A DNA stretch of 64,000 nt from Leptospira perdikensis (GCF_004769575.1 NZ_RQGA01000003.1:868001-932000), one strand, 5' to 3'. Shown: positions 32,438-41,899, counted from the stretch's first letter. Numbers and translations are program-made. Notes: a model not told the origin generated them from the letters alone.

Positions 32438-34324
32438 TCAAACAGATACAACAACGGAACCAAAAGGCGGTAAAGTGGTTTCAAAATGACCATTCACAAT
32501 CCGAAGATCTACCATGGTCCCTGTCCAAAAATCTAAAAATGGGGCTTTGGTTTTGAGACCTTGGGGTATGGGGATCCGCACATTTTTTTCTTCTTCTGTT
32601 GGATTCCAAATTCCCAAATACCCCGCTGGATTGTAGAGGGCTGGTGGAAATTCTTCCTCAAATATACCAATGGGAACTGGAGTATACGCTTGGCATTCTC
32701 TGTTCAATTGGAATGCCTTTTTTAAAAGATCCAAACGATCGGTTTCTAACTTAGTTAGATCATCAGAAACAAGTAACATTCCACCTGACACTGCCATGAC
32801 GGATGCCATAAGTTTGGTTTGTGTTTCGTTCATTTTGTTTCTTTTTTTTCGGACAAGTAAACAATCGGGATCATTCAACCAAAGATGCCTATGCATAGAA
32901 GCGCGAGTAATGTCGTTGATGAGGGCAGTTCTTGTAGATAGAGCATTTCTATCTTTTAAGAAAACGCGCAACTTTTCTGGATACCAAAACGGCGCCACAT
33001 CACAAGAGATACGCATCCCATCAAAGATTCCCACCGAAGGTAACATGGGTGCACCACATCCGAGTAGGAAGGTATTTTTACCCACAGTTTTTCGAATGAG
33101 TTCGAGAGCATTTTTATATCTAGCTTGTGGCGATAAACTTTTGTTATATACGTCACCTGGAAGAAGACCCGCATAAAGAAAGTCCAACTTTAAATACGGA
33201 TAACCCCATTCTTTGACAATTGTAGAAAATACTTTTTCAAGATAGTTTAGTGCCGTTGGATGTGTGATGTCCAGAGCATAAGTATAACCTTTACCCCAAA
33301 GTGGTTGGTAAATAGCAGGGACAGGTTTTCCATTTTGGTCTTTGAGGATGGCTTCAGGGTATTTGCGAAAGAACTCTGATTTTTTTCTAACAAGAAATGG
33401 GGCAAGCCAGATCCCGGGCCTTAGTCCCACACGTTTGATTTCATCGGCAAGGATTCGCATCCCACCAGGAAATTTCTCGTTCGGTTCAAGCCAATCGCCG
33501 ATTTCTTTTTGGTATCCATCGTCAATTTGGAAAAATTCAAATGGAAGGTTTAGTTCTCTAACCTTTGTTAGATTATCTAAAATGGTTTTTTGATCAATTT
33601 TAGTGTAATAATAATACCAAGAACACCAACCTGTGGGAACTTTTTTGGGTAAATTTCCAGGGCCTTCTTTATTTCCAAGTTCTTCAAAGTATTTGGCAAG
33701 TTTTCCTTCTGGGTTCCCTTTAAAAGGTAGGACTTTGATTTTTGCAATGCTTAGTTTTGCATTGGGGCGAAGGTCTGGTAAACAATATACGTCATAAATT
33801 ACTTTAACTGAAGTTACATTTCCCGAATCTCCGAAAACCACTTCAAATTTAGTTCCGAATTCTCCTTGTTCGATAGGAGCATACAAAATTCCATTTTTGG
33901 TTTCTTTGTTAAAAACAAGAGTTAGGTATTCGGAGAGGAACTTACCGACTTTGGATTCATGTTTGGAATAAATGTTTTCTTGTGAGTATTGTAAAAAAGA
34001 TAAAAAGGGAGGTTTGTCTACGTTTGTGTTTTCCACTTTCCTCGAGATGGACCAGGATTGGTAGCCGTGTTGGAATAAGGAATAACCTCCCCCTTCAGGC
34101 AGGACGGATAGATCCAATTCCAAATGGTCCACGGAAAATCCCACTTCCGGTCTTGTCGATTCTCGCCAAATGAGTTTTGGACTGAGGATCGTTCCCGTTT
34201 TGGGATCGGAGCTGGAGGTAAGTAATAGTTCGAATTTTTTACATTCGGATTGGTAAACTCCTGCCTTAACGGGAAGGAATTTCGAAATAGTGACGGAATT
34301 ATGAACTCTGTATTGAATTTTCAT
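32438..34324 (-). CDS. Alpha-galactosidase-like glycoside hydrolase, family GH36
   Basis: Protein of 628 residues with an N-terminal beta-sandwich (to about residue 220), a TIM barrel and a C-terminal beta domain. Clan GH-D signatures are TGWCSWYYYYTKI, FFQIDDGYQKEIGDWL, GIWLAPF, the nucleophile Asp381 in YLKLDFLYA and the acid/base Asp442 in MRISCDVAPFW. Family members remove terminal alpha-galactosyl groups from raffinose-type sugars or glycolipids. No signal peptide is visible, so it is probably cytoplasmic; no transporter or transferase gene for such sugars is adjacent. It is divergent from RNase D, 54 bp apart. Confidence 0.88.
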   Translation of the reverse strand: MKIQYRVHNSVTISKFLPVKAGVYQSECKKFELLLTSSSDPKTGTILSPKLIWRESTRPEVGFSVDHLELDLSVLPEGGGYSLFQHGYQSWSISRKVENTNVDKPPFLSFLQYSQENIYSKHESKVGKFLSEYLTLVFNKETKNGILYAPIEQGEFGTKFEVVFGDSGNVTSVKVIYDVYCLPDLRPNAKLSIAKIKVLPFKGNPEGKLAKYFEELGNKEGPGNLPKKVPTGWCSWYYYYTKIDQKTILDNLTKVRELNLPFEFFQIDDGYQKEIGDWLEPNEKFPGGMRILADEIKRVGLRPGIWLAPFLVRKKSEFFRKYPEAILKDQNGKPVPAIYQPLWGKGYTYALDITHPTALNYLEKVFSTIVKEWGYPYLKLDFLYAGLLPGDVYNKSLSPQARYKNALELIRKTVGKNTFLLGCGAPMLPSVGIFDGMRISCDVAPFWYPEKLRVFLKDRNALSTRTALINDITRASMHRHLWLNDPDCLLVRKKRNKMNETQTKLMASVMAVSGGMLLVSDDLTKLETDRLDLLKKAFQLNRECQAYTPVPIGIFEEEFPPALYNPAGYLGIWNPTEEEKNVRIPIPQGLKTKAPFLDFWTGTMVDLRIVNGHFETTLPPFGSVVVSV

Positions 34325-34378
34325 CTTGGAAAAATCTATTTGATGATTTTGCTAGGGTGGTTTCCATAGTAAGCCATT

Positions 34379-35017
34379 ATGACCCAAAAACGTTCAACTA
34401 TAAAACCAGTCGTCTTACAAGGAGATCTGAACGAAGATTTTTTTGAAGCCTTTAAAAAGGATGACCGATTGGCTGTGGATTGTGAAATGATGGGGCTCAA
34501 TCCCAGAAGAGACAGACTCTGTGTCGTTCAAATTTCCGATTCCAAAAATAAAGTCGCTCTCGTTCAAATTCTCCCTGGACAAAAAGAAGCTCCTCATATC
34601 CAAAAATTATTTGAATCTAAAGACATCACAAAGATCTTTCATTTTGCAAGAATGGATATGACTTTTCTTCGAGCTAGGCTTGGGATCAAAGTACAAAATG
34701 TATTCTGCACAAAAATCGGTAGTAAACTTGCTCGAACCTACACCGACAAACATGGATTAAAGGAACTCATTCGTGAGTTTTTCGAAGAAAACATTGATAA
34801 AAAAAATCAAAGTTCTGATTGGGGAAAAAAGATCCTTACCAAAGACCAAGTGGATTACGCTTCTACTGATGTTCGGTTTTTAATTGCTCTTGAGTCTATC
34901 CTCACCGAAATGATGATTCGAGAAAACAGGTTTGCTCTTGCCGAACGTTGTTTTGCCTTTTTGGAAACACAAGTTGAGTTAGACCTTTTAGAAGTGCATA
35001 ATCTGTTCGAACACTGA
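34379..35017 (+). CDS. rnd: Ribonuclease D-like 3'-5' exonuclease
   Basis: Protein of 212 residues. The DEDDy exonuclease motifs are visible: LAVDCEMMGLNPRRDRLCVV (Exo I Asp-Glu), KIFHFARMDMTFLRARLG (Exo II Asp) and VDYASTDVRFL (Exo III Tyr and Asp). The C-terminal HRDC domains of the E. coli enzyme (375 residues) are missing, giving the short catalytic form found in several phyla. It trims the 3' ends of tRNA precursors and other small RNAs. Its stop overlaps the radA start (TGATG), so the two are translationally coupled. Confidence 0.88.
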   Translation: MTQKRSTIKPVVLQGDLNEDFFEAFKKDDRLAVDCEMMGLNPRRDRLCVVQISDSKNKVALVQILPGQKEAPHIQKLFESKDITKIFHFARMDMTFLRARLGIKVQNVFCTKIGSKLARTYTDKHGLKELIREFFEENIDKKNQSSDWGKKILTKDQVDYASTDVRFLIALESILTEMMIRENRFALAERCFAFLETQVELDLLEVHNLFEH

Positions 35018-36384
35018 TGGCAAAAAAACAACTCCCCCAATACCAATGTAAATCCTGCGGGGATACTTTTAGTCGATGGGCAGGAAAATGCCCCACATGC
35101 GGAGAATGGAATCAAATCGACGAAGTGGCCAATACGTCTACGGGTCGGTTTGATTCTCCTGTTTCTCAAAAACCCAAAGATAGAAGGTATACTGATCCAA
35201 AATCCATTGGTTCAGTGGTGAGTGATGCTCACATTCGGACAACGACTGGATTTAGCGAATTAGATTTGGTGCTTGGTGGTGGGATTGTTCCCGGCAGTTT
35301 GGTGTTAGTTGGTGGAGAGCCTGGAGTTGGAAAGTCAACTTTAGTTCTAGAGATTGCCAAAAACATTGCAAACGAAGGAAAGGTTTTGTACATTTCGGGG
35401 GAAGAGTCGGCTTCTCAAATTGGGCTACGTGCCAAAAGAATGGGTGTCACCTCAGAAAACATCTTACTTTCTTCTGAAGTGTATGCAGAAAATATCTCAC
35501 AAATGATTTCGGACTTAAATCCCAAAGTGGTTTTTGTGGATTCCATTCAAACCATCTTGAAAGAAAGTTTAGTCAACCAAGCGGGGACCATCACACAATT
35601 ACGCGAGTCTTCCCAAATCTTTTTAGAGACTGCCAAACGAACCTCAGTTCCCATTTTTCTCATTGGACATATCACCAAAGAAGGCCAAATTGCTGGCCCC
35701 AAAGTTTTGGAACATTTGGTCGATACAGTTTTGTATTTTGAAGGGGACCGGTTTAACTATTATCGAATTTTGAGGGCAGTTAAAAACAGGTTCGGTGCTG
35801 TAGGAGATACGGCCATATTTGAAATGGTATCCGGGGGACTGAAACAAGTTTTGGATCGCCATCGTTTGTTTATTTCTCCGGAATCAGAGGAAAGGTCTGG
35901 CAGCGTATTGTCTTCCGTGATGGAGGGATCTCGGGCAATTAGCGTCGAAGTACAGGCGTTAGTTACAAAATCCTCTTATGGACAAGCACGTCGTATGGCA
36001 GAGGGACTAGATAACCGTCGTGTGATTTTACTCTCTGCTGTACTTGAAAAATATTTAGGATTCCCATTATCCGAATCAGATATTTTTAGCAACCTTGCCG
36101 GTGGGCTTAGCATTGATGAACCTAGTCTTGATTTAGCCATTGCGGCATCCATTGCCTCTTCCTTTAAGGACAAACCGGTTTCTCGAGAAATTGGGTTTCT
36201 GGGAGAGGTGGGACTTTCGGGAGAAGTGAGAAGTGTTGGCCAAATTAGTTTACGATTGAAGGAACTCGCAGGCATTGGGATTTCGAAGGTATACATTCCA
36301 CAAGGAAACTTTAAAGAAGTAGAAGGGCTTTTTTCTTCTTTAGAACTCACTCCTGTCAAACACTTGCAAGAGTTAGGTTTTTAA
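35017..36384 (+). CDS. radA: DNA repair protein RadA
   Basis: Protein of 455 residues. An N-terminal zinc finger (CKSCGDTFSRWAGKCPTCGE) is followed by a RecA-like ATPase with Walker A GGEPGVGKSTLVLEI, Walker B VVFVDSIQT, the RadA-specific KNRFG motif in RAVKNRFGAVGD, and a C-terminal Lon-protease-like domain (DEPSLDLAIAASIASSF, GEVGLSGEVRSVGQ). RadA is a DnaB-type helicase that drives branch migration during recombination. It is the second gene of a coupled pair with RNase D. Confidence 0.95.
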   Translation: MAKKQLPQYQCKSCGDTFSRWAGKCPTCGEWNQIDEVANTSTGRFDSPVSQKPKDRRYTDPKSIGSVVSDAHIRTTTGFSELDLVLGGGIVPGSLVLVGGEPGVGKSTLVLEIAKNIANEGKVLYISGEESASQIGLRAKRMGVTSENILLSSEVYAENISQMISDLNPKVVFVDSIQTILKESLVNQAGTITQLRESSQIFLETAKRTSVPIFLIGHITKEGQIAGPKVLEHLVDTVLYFEGDRFNYYRILRAVKNRFGAVGDTAIFEMVSGGLKQVLDRHRLFISPESEERSGSVLSSVMEGSRAISVEVQALVTKSSYGQARRMAEGLDNRRVILLSAVLEKYLGFPLSESDIFSNLAGGLSIDEPSLDLAIAASIASSFKDKPVSREIGFLGEVGLSGEVRSVGQISLRLKELAGIGISKVYIPQGNFKEVEGLFSSLELTPVKHLQELGF

Positions 36385-36461
36385 ATCCATCCATTGGGAT
36401 TCGGCCCCAAACTCTTCTTAAATGGATTTAGATATGATTTTAAATCAAACTTCACTTCCCC

Positions 36462-37334
36462 TTAGGGACAACTAGAGACTTCTTCAATTCGTAAATCATC
36501 ATTGTAAACAGTGCCGGCACTGAGTGTGGGGGAAGCATACAATCCAAAGTGAGCTTGCTCCAATACACCACATCCGCCAGAAACATTCGCTGTGGAAATT
36601 AAAGTTCCATCCATCCAAACCTTGGCAATCCCACCTGCAGGAGAAAAGTCAAGACAGGTTGTTAATTTTGTCCATTGACGCTGCGGAAAACTAAGGGCTA
36701 CATTTTGGTAAGTGTATATGTTTTGATTGTGAACGGGAACATGCATTAGATAAGCATAATTTTTTGAATCTATATTGATGAGAACCACTCTCCGCCAAAG
36801 GTCGCTGGGATCTGCAGAATAAGTAGCGAAACTAAACCAATCTGAGTTACTCGACAGATTTATATCCAAATAGACATAAAACTCAATTAAGGCTGGGGTT
36901 TTAAACCCACCTGACGGAAGTTTGTTGAGTTGTATTGTAGGATACCCTCTATGATTACAATTTTGTGGATAAAAACAAGAAGGTCCTGCTGCAAGAATTG
37001 ATGCTTTATGAGAATAAGTACCGGTGCGTTTTTGTTCGCTACTTTGGCCATGGGTGGCAACCGATTGATAAGGAGAGGGAACCGAATAGAACGAAACAAA
37101 TTCCGAGGTAGATTCAAAACTAGTTTGGAAGACCCTTCCATTTTGTGTTTTGTTTAGTTGATCACTTGTACAAGTGATGGTGGTTGCTGCTTGGTAGGCG
37201 AGAGCTGTTCCAATCAGAATGTCTTGTGTTTGGTTCTCTGTTTTCTTTTGGCACTGACAAAAAGTAAGGAACATACCGGAGCAGATTCCAGTCAGTAAAA
37301 ATTTTTGAAATCGACTCATACCGATTCTCATCAT
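36462..37334 (-). CDS. LamG/concanavalin-like lipoprotein, function unknown
   Basis: Protein of about 290 residues. The signal peptide (FLLTGICSGMFLTFCQC) ends in a lipobox; possible starts are ATG 37334, 37331 or 37319, with the last the nearest to the signal sequence. The mature part is Cys- and aromatic-rich and resembles a LamG/concanavalin-type jelly-roll: FQTSFESTSEFVSFYSVPSP, ALIEFYVYLDINLSSNSDWF, WTKLTTCLDFSPAGGIAKVW followed by MDGTLI. Such domains bind carbohydrate or protein ligands. It ends convergently with radA and is divergent from lipase 1, sharing a 200-bp spacer with it. Confidence 0.72.
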   Translation of the reverse strand: MMRIGMSRFQKFLLTGICSGMFLTFCQCQKKTENQTQDILIGTALAYQAATTITCTSDQLNKTQNGRVFQTSFESTSEFVSFYSVPSPYQSVATHGQSSEQKRTGTYSHKASILAAGPSCFYPQNCNHRGYPTIQLNKLPSGGFKTPALIEFYVYLDINLSSNSDWFSFATYSADPSDLWRRVVLINIDSKNYAYLMHVPVHNQNIYTYQNVALSFPQRQWTKLTTCLDFSPAGGIAKVWMDGTLISTANVSGGCGVLEQAHFGLYASPTLSAGTVYNDDLRIEEVSSCP

Positions 37335-37465
37335 CGGATGTAGACGAATTAAGTCCAGAAATCTCTCCGCTTTTTTCTTCCCCTTAGGCAGAACCCTTAG
37401 AATGTGTCCAATCTGTTTCGAAAATTCAGGTACAAACACTAATAAATTCAAAATGACACTATATG

Positions 37466-37507
37466 CGTACATTTTGACACAATTCTCTTGACAATTTCCG
37501 TACATTT
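37466..37507. promoter_or_regulatory. Direct repeats CGTACATTT and two TTGACA boxes upstream of lipase 1
   Basis: CGTACATTT occurs at 37466-37474 and 37499-37507, 33 bp apart (about three helical turns), with TTGACA at 37474-37479 and 37488-37493 between and around them. The layout fits an activator site near the promoter of the lipase gene at 37541, or of the divergent lipoprotein gene. No good -10 box could be fixed at the usual distance. Confidence 0.35.
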
Positions 37508-37540
37508 CGTACAGGTTTGTAGATTGTTCAGAGGTGATTT

Positions 37541-38653
37541 ATGAACTTTAAAAAAAGAAACCTTGTTTGCCTCATCGCCCTTCTTGTCTTCGCGACAGGA
37601 GTGCATGCTGGTGCAAGGAAGACAGTGTATCCGGTAGTATTTGCCCACGGGCTTGCCGGGTTCGACAACTTACTGGGATACTACTACTTTGGTAACGACT
37701 ATGGTACCTTTGTCGGAGATCCTTGTGATGAGTTATTGGAAACAGCGTGTAATGGTAGCATCCATTCCGGACAAAAGGCATTAGCTGCCAGTGTGACTCC
37801 CTTCCAATCTTCGGAAGTGCGTGGAACTCAACTCGCAGACCGCATTCAAAACTATATGACCTCTACGGGAGTCACCAAGGTAAATATCATTGGTCACTCA
37901 CAAGGTGGAATTGATGCGAGAAAAGCCGCAGCTGTTTTACGTGCCCGTTACGGAAGACAAGTGGTTCATGTAATGGTATCAGTGTCCAGTCCTCATAGAG
38001 GATCCCCAATGGCGAAATACATTTTAGACTTAGGTCCTGGTGTCACTTCTGTAATTGATGCCCTCGCAAAGATTTTTGGAAACACAATCTATGGTTCTGG
38101 AAATGATGGCGTGGCTGCTGCAAAACAATTAGTGTATAATGATTATTCTTCCACTGATGGTGTGACTACTGGAATGAAAGCATTTAACAATAATTATAAT
38201 GTAGATGCTAATACTGCAAATTACTGGGGATCTATTATTACTGCACAAGACAGTCTTAATACAAATCCGGCACTGTTTTTACTGAAAGAAGGTTTCTACA
38301 ATATAGACGGTGATGGTTATTGTGTAGATGATTGTGACAACGACGGTGCTGCGGGAAAAGGAGACGGAACCCGTGGAAACGGTGATGATGATGGTGTTGT
38401 CGGAATCAATTCTCAACAAATGGGAAATCGTTTGCAATACAACGAATGCGCTCTTTGTTTTGATACCATTACAGTCAATACAGGTTTAGGTTATGTTGGT
38501 AACTTAAATGCTCCAACATCAGCACAAATGACATCTAAATCTTCCGTTGTGAGTCAAGATCACTTGGATGTAGTCGGTGTTCCACCAGACACATTTAGCG
38601 AAGAAGAATTTTATGCATCAATCTTAGAGTTTATCGTAACCAAAGGCGGTTAA
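37541..38653 (+). CDS. Secreted lipase 1 (alpha/beta hydrolase, triacylglycerol lipase family)
   Basis: Protein of 370 residues with a Sec signal peptide cut after about residue 23 (LIALLVFATGVHAGA). The oxyanion region is VVFAHGLAGFDNLLGYYYF, the nucleophile elbow is IIGHSQGG (Ser120), and VSVSSPHRGSPMA is the typical lipase strand after it. It resembles foldase-dependent lipases of Pseudomonas and Burkholderia (family I.1/I.2). Unusual is a stretch rich in Asp and Gly near residues 260-295 (NIDGDGYCVDDCDNDG), which looks like Ca-binding loops. AGAGGTGA precedes ATG 37541. A foldase-like gene follows after a hairpin. Confidence 0.85.
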   Translation: MNFKKRNLVCLIALLVFATGVHAGARKTVYPVVFAHGLAGFDNLLGYYYFGNDYGTFVGDPCDELLETACNGSIHSGQKALAASVTPFQSSEVRGTQLADRIQNYMTSTGVTKVNIIGHSQGGIDARKAAAVLRARYGRQVVHVMVSVSSPHRGSPMAKYILDLGPGVTSVIDALAKIFGNTIYGSGNDGVAAAKQLVYNDYSSTDGVTTGMKAFNNNYNVDANTANYWGSIITAQDSLNTNPALFLLKEGFYNIDGDGYCVDDCDNDGAAGKGDGTRGNGDDDGVVGINSQQMGNRLQYNECALCFDTITVNTGLGYVGNLNAPTSAQMTSKSSVVSQDHLDVVGVPPDTFSEEEFYASILEFIVTKGG

Positions 38654-38662
38654 TATAAGATA

Positions 38663-38690
38663 CGTTGGCGGTAAATATTTGCCGCCAACG
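38663..38690 (+). terminator. Hairpin between lipase 1 and its foldase gene
   Basis: CGTTGGCGG (38663-38671) and CCGCCAACG (38682-38690) pair perfectly around a 10-base loop, 10 bp after the lipase stop and 44 bp before the foldase start. Only a short weak T-run (CTTTTG) follows, so partial termination or mRNA 3'-end protection is likely, giving less foldase than lipase. Confidence 0.6.
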
Positions 38691-38733
38691 GTGCTTTTGT
38701 CCAAAAATCAATTTACACTCATTCATTTCCATT

Positions 38734-39771
38734 ATGATTAAAAATAAAAAAATCTTATACATTGTTCTAATATCAATATCCGTTCTTTTCATCGGCATCC
38801 TTTTTCTACGTTCAGGAAAAGACAAAAACCAAAAAGACTTTGAATCCATCTTAACAGAAGGAAAAACATTTGATCCTCGCGAACTTCCTTCTTTGCCAGA
38901 AGATTATTCCGATCACAAATTAATGGAATACTCCGTTGAGGAGATCGCAAGGATTTTGCAGGAAAAATATGGAAAGAACATCGATAATCCTGCAGTTCAA
39001 ATTGCGATGATTGAAGAACTTTTGAAAGACCTCCCCAAACTTTATCCCAATGATTGGGTTCGCGTACTAAATCAAATTCTTGGGTATGCTTTCCCAAATA
39101 AAGTTTTGGAACTAATGCGAATGTCAGAAAATCTTTATAACTATAATAAGTTTAGAGAATCAAACATGAGCAAGGTGGGACTTCTGTCTGACGAAGCTAG
39201 AAGACAAATGATTTGGAAAGAAAGGTATCGTTTGTTTGGAGAAAAGGCTGATCAGATTTGGTCGATGGAAAAGAAAATGACTACCATTGGTGATACTTTG
39301 AAACGAATCAAAGAAAGTCCTGCTGGAAACTTAGATGCCAAACTCAGTAATTACTCGCAAACTCTTAAGGAACAATTTGGAAAAGAATACCCGCGTATTA
39401 TGGAAAACAAACGTGAACAATTTACCGAAGGATTTATGGTCTCTGTTCAAAAAGACCTAAAGATACTTTCTTTTGGTGAGCGGAAGTCAGCTCTCCGGGA
39501 GATTCGTGCAACCATGGGTATGGACAATGCGGCTCTCGGTAGATGGGATGCATTAGAAGAGGAAAGGGAGAAAATCTGGCAAAACCAACAGAAGTATTCA
39601 GAAAAACGCACCCAACTTTCCTCCAAAAAAGGGGGGATGAGTTCGGACGACGAAAGAGAACTGGATTCCTTACGAAAGAAATTCTTCGGAGAAGAGGCGG
39701 AAATCATCAAAAATGAAGAGGCAAGTGGTTATTATAGGGCCCAAGAGGAGAGGACATACGGTGTCAACTAA
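38734..39771 (+). CDS. Lipase foldase-like membrane-anchored chaperone 1
   Basis: Protein of 345 residues. One N-terminal membrane helix (ILYIVLISISVLFIGILFL) anchors a highly charged, all-helical periplasmic part with repeats of the type RYRLFGEKADQIWSMEKKM and LDSLRKKFFGEEAEIIKNEE, which match the helical modules of lipase-specific foldases (LifO/LimK). The conserved RxxFDY-type motif of proteobacterial foldases is not obvious, so the family call rests on helical repeats, topology and the lipase gene next to it. ATG 38734 is chosen because the reading upstream of it is Cys-rich and shadow-like. Confidence 0.72.
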   Translation: MIKNKKILYIVLISISVLFIGILFLRSGKDKNQKDFESILTEGKTFDPRELPSLPEDYSDHKLMEYSVEEIARILQEKYGKNIDNPAVQIAMIEELLKDLPKLYPNDWVRVLNQILGYAFPNKVLELMRMSENLYNYNKFRESNMSKVGLLSDEARRQMIWKERYRLFGEKADQIWSMEKKMTTIGDTLKRIKESPAGNLDAKLSNYSQTLKEQFGKEYPRIMENKREQFTEGFMVSVQKDLKILSFGERKSALREIRATMGMDNAALGRWDALEEEREKIWQNQQKYSEKRTQLSSKKGGMSSDDERELDSLRKKFFGEEAEIIKNEEASGYYRAQEERTYGVN

Positions 39772-39874
39772 GAACATTGTTCCGAAACATTTGACTTAAA
39801 GTTGCCATAAGTTATTGACTCATGTCATTCTTATGAATTTATATTGTAAAAAACATAGAAAGTTCAGGTGAAAT

Positions 39875-40786
39875 ATGAAAAAGAAAATCTTGATTGGGTT
39901 TTTAGCGACCCTTCTCTCCGTTCCCACCTCCGGTCTGTTTGCCGGTCCTCTTGATGGTCAGTGCATTGCACTTGTTCATGGAATCCTTGGTTTTGATGAT
40001 ACCCAAGGTCTCGCTGGCGGACTTGTGAAGTACTGGGGAGGCCTTGACGGTTATCTTCGTAGCCAAGGTGCTAAAGTCACCACTCCTGGAAGTTCGGCTA
40101 CCAACTCCATTCCTACTCGCGCTAGTCAAATTCAATCCGCAGTGAACACTTGGATGACAGCAAACGGTTGTTCTAAGGTTCATTTGATGGGCCATAGCCA
40201 AGGTGGACTTGTCATTCGTTATATGGTATCCAATCTTGGATTTAACGGAAAAACACAAACAGTGACTACGATCAACTCCCTTCACCAAGGGGCTCCAATG
40301 GCTGATATCGTTCTTGGCGTCATTCCAAGTTGGTTACAACCTTTCGCAAATTCAGCACTCAGCCTACTTGCGAAGTTAGTTTACCGCGACGGACGTCCAC
40401 AAGATGTAATCGCAATGGGAAAATCACTAACAGTAAGTTACGTGAAAACTTTTAACACAAACTCACCTAACAAATCAGGAATCAAATACTACTCTTATGG
40501 TAGTGAAATGGCTTGGGCAGACCTCGTTCAACACCCAATTATGGCACTCACTCACCCAATCACTTGGGCAGGTGGATTGTTTTATGGTTTAGGTGGTGGT
40601 AACGATGGTGTGGTTCCATTGAACTCTCAAAAGTGGGGAGCTTGGAAAGGAACACCTTCTTCTTATTGGTTTGCAACAGGGATTGACCACTTACAAGCTA
40701 CAAACTTGGCTTGGAGCGGACAAAACTACTATGATGTGCAAGGTCACTACTTAAACATCGCAAAAAACGCAAAAGCTGGTTTATAA
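39875..40786 (+). CDS. Secreted lipase 2 (triacylglycerol lipase family I)
   Basis: Protein of 303 residues with a signal peptide (IGFLATLLSVPTSGLFAGP). The oxyanion region is IALVHGILGFDDTQGLAGGL, the nucleophile elbow is LMGHSQGG (Ser108), and TTINSLHQGAPMADIVLG follows as in Burkholderia/Pseudomonas lipases; the catalytic Asp is probably in NDGVVPLNSQKWG and the His in TGIDHLQATNLAW. AGGTGA precedes ATG 39875, as for lipase 1. A strong terminator (40801-40827) follows, then a second foldase-like gene. It is shorter than lipase 1 and lacks the Asp-rich insert. Confidence 0.9.
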   Translation: MKKKILIGFLATLLSVPTSGLFAGPLDGQCIALVHGILGFDDTQGLAGGLVKYWGGLDGYLRSQGAKVTTPGSSATNSIPTRASQIQSAVNTWMTANGCSKVHLMGHSQGGLVIRYMVSNLGFNGKTQTVTTINSLHQGAPMADIVLGVIPSWLQPFANSALSLLAKLVYRDGRPQDVIAMGKSLTVSYVKTFNTNSPNKSGIKYYSYGSEMAWADLVQHPIMALTHPITWAGGLFYGLGGGNDGVVPLNSQKWGAWKGTPSSYWFATGIDHLQATNLAWSGQNYYDVQGHYLNIAKNAKAGL

Positions 40787-40800
40787 AAACCTCCTACAAA

Positions 40801-40827
40801 AGCCGGATATCTATCCGGCTTTTTTTA
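40801..40827 (+). terminator. Rho-independent terminator after lipase 2
   Basis: AGCCGGATA (40801-40809) and TATCCGGCT (40812-40820) form a near-perfect stem with a 2-base centre, followed by a run of seven Ts. It lies 15 bp after the lipase stop and 53 bp before the foldase start, so foldase expression needs readthrough or its own promoter. Confidence 0.88.
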
Positions 40828-40879
40828 TTCCTAAACAATTTCAAATCTTGATTCCACATTAGGTTTTTATACAATCAGA

Positions 40880-41899
40880 ATGGATTTTAAAAAAATTATT
40901 ATCATTATAGTTATCGTTCTTATATTTTTCTTGGGTATTCTTTACTTCTTAAAACAAGATTCTTCTTCACAATCGAAACAATCACTGAGTCCAGAAGAAC
41001 AAATGGCAATGGATAGGATCTCACCTCTCGGAACGGGAGAAGGTTTTTGGGATGAGGCCATCTCTCCTTTTCGCGAGGATCGGACTAAACCTTATTTAGA
41101 ATTGTTAGAGGAACTGAAATCAGGTAAAATCAATTTTGTTTGGGAAGTTTGGGCACTTAGACGTAAGTGCAAAGCAGAATATACACCAGACCAATGTAAC
41201 GCTACTATCATCGCTTATATTGAATCTGAATATGAGTCACCAGATAAAGAAAAAGTAAAAGATTTGTTTTTATCCTATTTTCGTTACGAAGAAGAATACA
41301 GGAAATGGGAGCAACCAACGGATTTATCTTTTGTAGAATTGTATGAAAAAATCAAAGCGAAACGTAGGGATGTCCTAAACGATAAAGCTGATTTGATTTT
41401 TGGAATGGAAGAGTCCCAGGTTTCTTTTTTAGAAGGGAGTCAAAATTTTATCAAACAATCGGCAAACTTACCTGCGGAACAACGCGTAAAACAATTTGAA
41501 GACCTAAAGAAAAAAACATACGGAACCTATTACGATGCCCTCGTGTCCAGAGAAGATAAGTTTGATCACTACCAAGTGGAAATGAGTCTTCGTGATAAAG
41601 AATTTAACGCAATTACTGATCCAAAAGAAAAAGAAAAATATCTAAATCGTATTGAAACAAAATATTTTGGAAAAGAACGTGCAACTAATTTGGCTGAGGA
41701 AAGGGCAAAAGAATCAAAGTTTCATGAGTCGATTTCCAAATACGAATTGAAAGAGAAGGAATTTTTGAGAGAGAATGCCGGTTTATCCGCAGCCGAAAAA
41801 GAAAAGAAACTCAAAGAAATTCGGATTCAATTTCTTGGTTCTGAAGAAGAAGCGGATGCTTATATCAGAAGAAAGAATATAGAAGAAGCGGGAAAATAA
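40880..41899 (+). CDS. Lipase foldase-like membrane-anchored chaperone 2
   Basis: Protein of 339 residues with the same plan as foldase 1: one N-terminal membrane helix (IIIIIVIVLIFFLGILYFL), then an all-helical charged periplasmic part with repeated modules such as RIETKYFGKERATNLAEERA and LKEIRIQFLGSEEEADAYIR, close to the C-terminal modules of proteobacterial lipase chaperones. Two Cys residues (CKAEYTPDQC) lie near residue 95, absent from foldase 1. It should hold newly exported lipase 2 during folding in the periplasm. ATG 40880 directly precedes the membrane helix. A hairpin terminator overlaps its stop codon. Confidence 0.75.
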   Translation: MDFKKIIIIIVIVLIFFLGILYFLKQDSSSQSKQSLSPEEQMAMDRISPLGTGEGFWDEAISPFREDRTKPYLELLEELKSGKINFVWEVWALRRKCKAEYTPDQCNATIIAYIESEYESPDKEKVKDLFLSYFRYEEEYRKWEQPTDLSFVELYEKIKAKRRDVLNDKADLIFGMEESQVSFLEGSQNFIKQSANLPAEQRVKQFEDLKKKTYGTYYDALVSREDKFDHYQVEMSLRDKEFNAITDPKEKEKYLNRIETKYFGKERATNLAEERAKESKFHESISKYELKEKEFLRENAGLSAAEKEKKLKEIRIQFLGSEEEADAYIRRKNIEEAGK

